Source of the DNA: Mangifera indica | Lineage: Eukaryota > Streptophyta > Magnoliopsida > Sapindales > Anacardiaceae | Direction of reading: 5' to 3' | DNA: 64,000 bases | Assembly: GCF_011075055.1 (NCBI RefSeq) | Contig: NC_058137.1 | Coordinates: 12,943,463 to 13,007,462, forward strand | Shown: piece after piece, positions 59,113 to 64,000 of the stretch | Numbering within the stretch: the first letter of the stretch is position 1 | Layout of the letters: each line of letters begins with the position of its first letter | Notes under the pieces: model-generated | Database searches by the model: none | Told to the model about the DNA's origin: nothing | The model's input: only the letters and a program-made list of their open reading frames with translations | Translations under genes and position numbers: made by a program

Positions 59113-59302
59113 TGGAATTGCACATAAACCTGAAATAGGATTGTTAAACACTATTATAGATTATTTAAAGAACTTGGATAATAAGTTCGATAATCTTGAT
59201 AGGAAACTTAATTATTCAATTTATCAGATATTTTCTCTGACTCAAGAACTAACTAAATTAAAGGAAAAGATCTCTAGTATAATTTCTAAACTACAAAGGT
59301 GA
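59113..59302 (+). pseudogene. Small pararetroviral ORF, coiled coil
   Basis: The ATG at 59113 is one frame off, but the frame from 59120 is open for about 60 residues to the TGA at 59300-59302. The peptide (LLNTIIDYLKNLDNKFDNLD, then IFSLTQELTKLKEKISSI) has heptad-spaced L/I residues and is likely a coiled coil. Small coiled-coil proteins are encoded at this spot in several caulimovirid genera, for example as virion-associated proteins. The exact function is unknown. Confidence 0.6.
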
Positions 59303-59349
59303 ATAGCTTTGGAACATATTCTTACTATTTTGATAGATAGGTAAATACA

Positions 59350-61400
59350 AAAAAGCTGGCCAATAACAACTTTGGCTTCTCCAATACTATCATTCAGATA
59401 GGAAATTATCCTATGTTACTAACTCTTAGTGATATAGAGTACGTGAATCCAATCGAAGGATACATAGAATAAGAGATCAAACAGTGTACCCTTGATCTCT
59501 ACAACAGTTATCCAGATATTTGTCAAGATTATCTAGAGTGGTTAGAAGTAAAAAAGTTATTAAACGTGGTTCGAAAAGCCTTAAGTCAAGGTTGTACACA
59601 AATCCTTTCCTTCATCCCAATCCGGATAACAACCATAGAAACTAAAGAGTTAGCACTAAGGAATCTTTGGTTGGATAAAGAAGAAGCTATTATAGGATAT
59701 TGGTACGGAGAATCTCAAAACCCTGAAGAGCTTTCAACATCATGTAACATATTTCCTAATAGAGATATGGCAGACGAGGAAACACTTAAACAATTCACTG
59801 TCACCTTACAAAGTAAATATCCTAGTCTTTTACCAAGGTATGCAAACTTTGTAGCTCAAGAATCCCAAGGGGATTGGGAAAAGGCTAAAAATTTATACTT
59901 AAAGGTGATAAAAGAAGAATACTTTGTTTCAAAAGAAGAAGGCAAAAAGAAGGTTGATCTTTCTAAAATCTCTTTTTTGAATGCTAAGAAAATCATCAAA
60001 TATTATGAAGAAGAGATTATGAGACAAAGAAAAACTTCTGATAAGGGGAAAGCTAAAAAGATTTCTCTAGGACCAAAAGTAGGAGAACTAGAGAATTTCA
60101 TCTCTAGTTTAAAAGAAGCTGAAATAAAAGATAACCCTTTAGAAGGAATGAAGAATCGTTTACATTCATTCGAAGGATTCTTTCATGAAATTTCTAAGCC
60201 TGAATACACTCCCATGACATACCCTACTCAGATTAAGTCAGAATATACTCCAAGACCTACACAAAAGATGGTAGAAATACCTTCTAGTGGAAGTTTCTTA
60301 ACTATAGATTATGCAAACAACGTGCCAGAAGCAATTGAAATTTGGGAAACTATAAACTAGGTCCATATACAAAATAAAGCCTTTAACCTAGGACAGACAT
60401 ACCGTTTTCTAAGATCTACACTACAGGGTATTACAGGAAGTTTTTGTTAGGATTAGAAGTGAGCACTGGAATATTAGAAACAGTAAATGACTTAAAAAGT
60501 CATGAGGGAATATTCGCACTTTTTAAGGATATGCTCTTATGAGAATTTATTGGTATAACTATCACCAATAGGAATATTGTAGAAGTAGCTGCTCTAGAAG
60601 CTATAACAAAGCTTAGGGTTTGTGACATGTGTCAACTTGAAATTTTTGTTTGTGAATACAAGCGATATTTTTATTAGTTACTTGTTGGAAAGCAAGAAGT
60701 TATGAAAAATACCTTCTTTGCAAAGTTATCACATGGATGGGACAAAACTTCTAGTAAAGCCTTTAAATTACTCCTAGAAAAGAATCAGATAGTAAATTCT
60801 CTGGAAAGAAAGATAAAGGCTGTAAGACAATTGATTTGGGTAAGGTGTCTTAATGCTAAGCTTGAAAAGGATACTAAAAAGTTACAATTTAATGATACCT
60901 GTTGTTGCAATTTTGATGGAATCCTAAGAAAATATGGATGCAAAAAATCATCCTCTAAAACTCCAAAACATCAAAATTGGAAACCTCATAAAAAGCGGTA
61001 TATTTTTTTATGGAAAAGAAAATTTCTTAAACGCTTTAAAAATATGAGGAAAAAACCCATTTCTAATAAAACTAAACTTCCTAACCACTGAAGGTTTATT
61101 AGAAAGACAACCATAAAGGAATGAGGAGCAAGGAAATACTGTGCCACTTGCCCTTCAAGAAAAAACATGAAAGATTGTAATTGCTGTTGGATTTGTGGCA
61201 ACAAAGATCATTGTATAGACAAATGTCCAAATAAAAGCAAAAAGAAGACGAGTCTTAAATTCTTAACTGTGAATTTAGAATCTCAAACTCTTCAATATGA
61301 GCCTATTTTTGGATATGAAGTTAACTCGGATGACGAGATAGTCTATGAACTTATTTTGGAATACTTTGATACCTTTGATTCAAAAAATTACTAAGAAGAT
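59350..61400 (+). pseudogene. Pararetroviral coat-protein region
   Basis: The longest open piece (59566-60360, 264 residues) is a lysine- and glutamate-rich N-terminal part. After the stop at 60358 the frame continues, with shifts, into the conserved core VCDMCQLEIFVCEYKRYF followed by FFAKLSHGWDK (60600-60740), the usual caulimovirid coat-protein block. A basic stretch follows, then an intact nucleic-acid-binding knuckle CWICGNKDHCIDKC (CX2CX4HX4C, about 61185-61226), and an acidic tail (DEDSENKEQ). Several stops separate the pieces. Capsid protein assignment is confident from the finger plus core motif. Confidence 0.85.
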
Positions 61401-61429
61401 TAACCTTCAGATGAAGATTCTGAAAACAA

Positions 61430-62535
61430 AGAGCAAAAAATAAACTTGCCTAGAATAGATAAGAATGTTACGTCATCGGATTTTTATGAATAGAATAGAA
61501 AATTTACAAGAATCTTCTAATTTATTCACAAATGATGAGAAACTCATTTCATTGGAACTTGAAACTAATCCATAGTCAATGATTAACTTGTCTACTAATT
61601 ATAAGGATACATCGATAAACCCAAATGAATGGGTAATCCCAAAACTCTCTCTTAAAGAAGCATTTGGAAAAACTTTACGATGGATATTTCAAGCTCGAGG
61701 CTTAGAAGATATACATGAAAAGCCTATTAGAGTAGTTTTAACCCAATCAAATAAAGGGCAAATCATTTTATCAAATAATGAATGGTTACTATAGCTACGT
61801 GAACTTGTGAAACGAGCAAATAACAAGTATAACTATATACAGTTATGAGTAATACAAGCAAGAGTATAGGGTCTATTTCGTGAATGTATGAATGTTCCTA
61901 TCCAAGTTGCGTTACTAGATAGGAGATAGACTACCTTTACTAAAGCCTTAGTTGGAAGGTTTTATGCAAACTTAGCTTTAGGAGACTCTTATGAAACGAT
62001 CTGACCAGGATATATGGTCAGTCCTAAGGATCTTAATCTTAAAAGGATTATGATCTTAAGAATTCATACTTCCGGATTGAAAGAATTACTACAATCCAGT
62101 AATGGAATACCAATTCAATATAAAATGATTTATCGGTTGGTAAATTATGTAAATTCTATGTCATTGCACTTTCATTTGAATACTGAAATGTAGGGTCTCG
62201 GATCAAACTCAATTATTCCAATAAATCCTACCATAGTCAATCCTCGTTAATTAACGTGGCTAAGGAATTGGGTTTTAACCTTTACACTGCAGCCAAGCAT
62301 GGTGGACATGGAAATAAACCCAGGAATAAAAATTAAGGAGATTGGTGACAAGGTCGATATTAGTTTTCCCATTCCAAGAAACTTAGTTTCGAGGAATGTT
62401 GTATTTTCATCAAGATTTTCAATTTCTGAAAAAAAAGAGGATGTTAGACCAATTACACCAAGGATTAACATACTGGAAAATTCATTAACACGAATGATAA
62501 TGAATCATAAAATTCATTGTCATGCATTGGTATAA
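61430..62535 (+). pseudogene. Pararetroviral movement-protein region (30K superfamily)
   Basis: Pieces at 61579-61794 (SLKEAFGKTLRWIFQARGLE) and from about 61800 (FRECMNVPIQVALLDRR, TTFTKALVGRFYANLALGD, SPKDLNLKRIMILRIHTSGL) follow the 30K pattern of a D-x-R followed by an alternating beta-strand region. A further piece at 62299-62535 is the C-terminal part. Movement proteins of this class open plasmodesmata for cell-to-cell spread. There are at least five stops. It lies downstream of the coat protein, unlike badnaviruses and petuviruses. Confidence 0.68.
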
Positions 62536-62539
62536 GGAA

Positions 62540-63060
62540 CAATCAACACTTGTATCACAACGGAACTTTGTTTTCCAAAACATGAGCCTTATACGTTAGA
62601 TGTTCTGGTAGACATAAGAGCAACAAAATGTATAGCCTGGAAGTTTTGTTTTCCACTAGAAATATGGAAATAACTTGAAAAACCCATCATGAACACTGTT
62701 GCAAACGGAGGGCAAAATATGATTAAAGAATTTGTCCAGGACGTGACCATATTGCTAAACAAGAAAAAATTCGTTCTAAGAGAAATCCTTTTGTTAGATT
62801 ACTTAGAAGTGGATTTCATTCTTGCAAACTCATTTCTCTGTTGACAGGCAAAAGTGAGGCCCTTCATCCAAGATAATGATTATATCATTCTTGGAGGACA
62901 TACAATTCCTATTTTAGCAAGGCCAAATCTCTCTAAAGTTAGAAATGGCTTAGGCCCAAGAGATTACAACTTGAAAAATAGCACATCATATTCTCTGTTA
63001 GACCAAAAAAGAAATGGTGGATTAATGCTTTTGAAACAGATAAGAATAAAATGACATGTC
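62540..63060 (+). pseudogene. Pararetroviral aspartic protease region
   Basis: Downstream of PKHEPYTLDVLVDIRATKC the expected D-T/S-G active site reads D-I-R, so the catalytic triad is lost. LLLDYLEVDFILANSFL and the YIILGGHTIPIL piece (62854-63054 frame) are the later parts of a retropepsin-like fold. Stops occur at about 62671 and 62842. Confidence 0.72.
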
Positions 63061-63229
63061 AATCGAAATTTCAAAAATTTGATTCTCAAAATCAAATATA
63101 TTGAATCGCTCGAGGTAGATCACAGAAGATTCAAGTCTCTAATGCATGCCTTGAGAATATAGATAGAATAATAGAGAAGGATAAAATTTTAAAAGATGAC
63201 AGTCATGCATAATCTTAGATTCTTGAAAG

Positions 63230-64000
63230 GATTAAAGAATTTAAAGAGGAACTTTCTCCATGTTTTAATGATCTACCATTAAAATTGTAAGAAAGGAACG
63301 AAGTATTTGTTGAGATAAAACTGTAAGATCCAAATGATAGGATAAAATCAGAATCTCATAGATACTTCCCCGATATAAAGGAGGAATTTACAAAGCAAAT
63401 CTCAGAATTATTATCAAAAGGATTAATTTGAGAAAGCAATAGCCTTCATTCTTCTTAGCCTTTATAATGATGAATAGAGTTGAGCAGATGAGAGGAAAGG
63501 CTAGAATGGTAATCGACTATAGGCAATTAAATAGCAAAATTATAGACGATGCATATAAAATTCCTAACAAATCAGTTTTACTAAATAAAGCTAGATTTGG
63601 AAAAATATTTATATGTTTTGATTTAAAGTTAAGATTTTGGCAAATCAGAATGACAGAACAAAACATTCTTTTAATGGTCTTTACGTGCCTGAAAGGACTG
63701 TTTGAGTAGCTGGTGTTGCCATTTGGTTTAAAATAAGGACCTGCTATATTACAAAGGGAAATGGATGAGGTCTTTTTCAACTTATCTGATTTCTATGTTG
63801 CTTATGTAGATGATGTACTAATCTTTAGTAATCTTTAGTAAGATTAGAGAAGAACATAAAAATCACCTAGAACAGGTAATCAGAAAATTCCTTAAACATG
63901 GAATGGTCTTATTCAAAAAGAAGATAGACTGGCTCCAAAAGAGATAAATTAGCATTTATTGAAAAGAAATAAGTGAAACAAAAAAAAAAAGAAATAAATT
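63230..64000 (+). pseudogene. Pararetroviral reverse transcriptase, N-terminal part (cut by window end)
   Basis: Recognisable blocks: RIKSESHRYFPDIK-like lead, QISELLSKGLI, KARMVIDYRQLNSK, IFICFDLKLRFWQIRM (normally FDLKSGFWQI), VLPFGLK and GPAILQREMDEVF, then YVAYVDDVLIFS. The catalytic YVDD is intact (about 63800-63811). Two in-frame stops lie between 63707 and 63752, and directly after YVDD a 10-base duplication (TAATCTTTAG twice, ~63818-63838) shifts the frame. The connection and RNase H domains lie beyond the window. Confidence 0.88.

Larger units (their letters stand above)
57150..64000 (+). mobile_element. Endogenous pararetrovirus (Caulimoviridae), decayed, runs off the window
   Basis: An old integrated copy of a plant DNA virus. 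In order it shows an ORF at the transactivator position, a non-coding control region with TATA box, AATAAA and primer site, a small coiled-coil ORF, coat protein with CCHC finger, 30K-type movement protein, aspartic protease and reverse transcriptase. There is no integrase and there are no LTRs, as expected for this family. The copy passes from the last ORF through the control region into the first ORFs, so the circular genome was opened elsewhere or joined head to tail. Stops and small shifts occur in every gene, so no intact gene is present. The coat-then-movement order suggests the cavemovirus/solendovirus group (inference). Confidence 0.88.

Overview
The window is plant nuclear DNA, AT-rich and crowded with retrotransposons. 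A TIR-NBS-LRR (TNL) gene points to a dicot, because monocots largely lack TNLs. Mutator-like foldback elements, Ty1/copia and Ty3/gypsy elements, a hAT transposase and an integrated plant pararetrovirus fit the same setting. The genus cannot be told from the sequence. The only gene that looks intact and cellular is a spliced ribosomal protein bL17 gene (44923-~47429, +). Almost everything else is mobile DNA or decayed coding sequence.

Layout. 1-1290: Ty3/gypsy gag remnant, opening on its primer binding site. 1841-2743: Mutator-like foldback element (copy 1) with a 9-bp target duplication. 3134-7481: TNL disease-resistance pseudogene whose exon plan is readable but which carries frameshifts and stops. 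8725-~20500: a Ty1/copia remnant whose 3' LTR is split by a nearly complete SIRE/Maximus-like copia element (10332-19947; two LTRs of about 1.3 kb, PBS, PPT, TAAAAG duplication, extra 3' ORF). 20758-24395: Del/Tekay-like gypsy 5' LTR, PBS and gag. 24396-29170: full-length Ty1/copia element on the minus strand. 29171-31640: no recognised gene. 31640-32860: antisense copia RNase H and LTR pieces plus a second copy of the LTR that the SIRE-like element entered. 33091-35545: a 28-bp tandem repeat split by a solo gypsy LTR. 36147-38707: hAT transposase pseudogene. 39296-42215: antisense gypsy chromodomain end with its 3' LTR. 42390-43299 and 43570-44593: two more foldback elements, just upstream of the bL17 gene. 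49419-50228: fourth foldback copy. 50608-50995: hAT-type MITE. 51446-56590: decayed minus-strand copia. ~57150-64000 (runs off the window): endogenous pararetrovirus.

The most unusual content is at the right end. The pararetroviral copy keeps a readable control region in the expected order (TATA box, poly(A) signal, initiator-tRNA-Met primer site). Around it lie, in order, an ORF at the transactivator position, a small coiled-coil ORF, coat protein with a CCHC finger, a 30K-type movement protein, protease and reverse transcriptase. Coat protein before movement protein suggests a cavemovirus- or solendovirus-like lineage. It is broken by many stops and frameshifts, and the protease active site is lost.

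The second notable theme is a family of four 0.8-1.0-kb foldback elements. All four carry AT-rich 9-bp target duplications, and three of them cluster around the bL17 gene.
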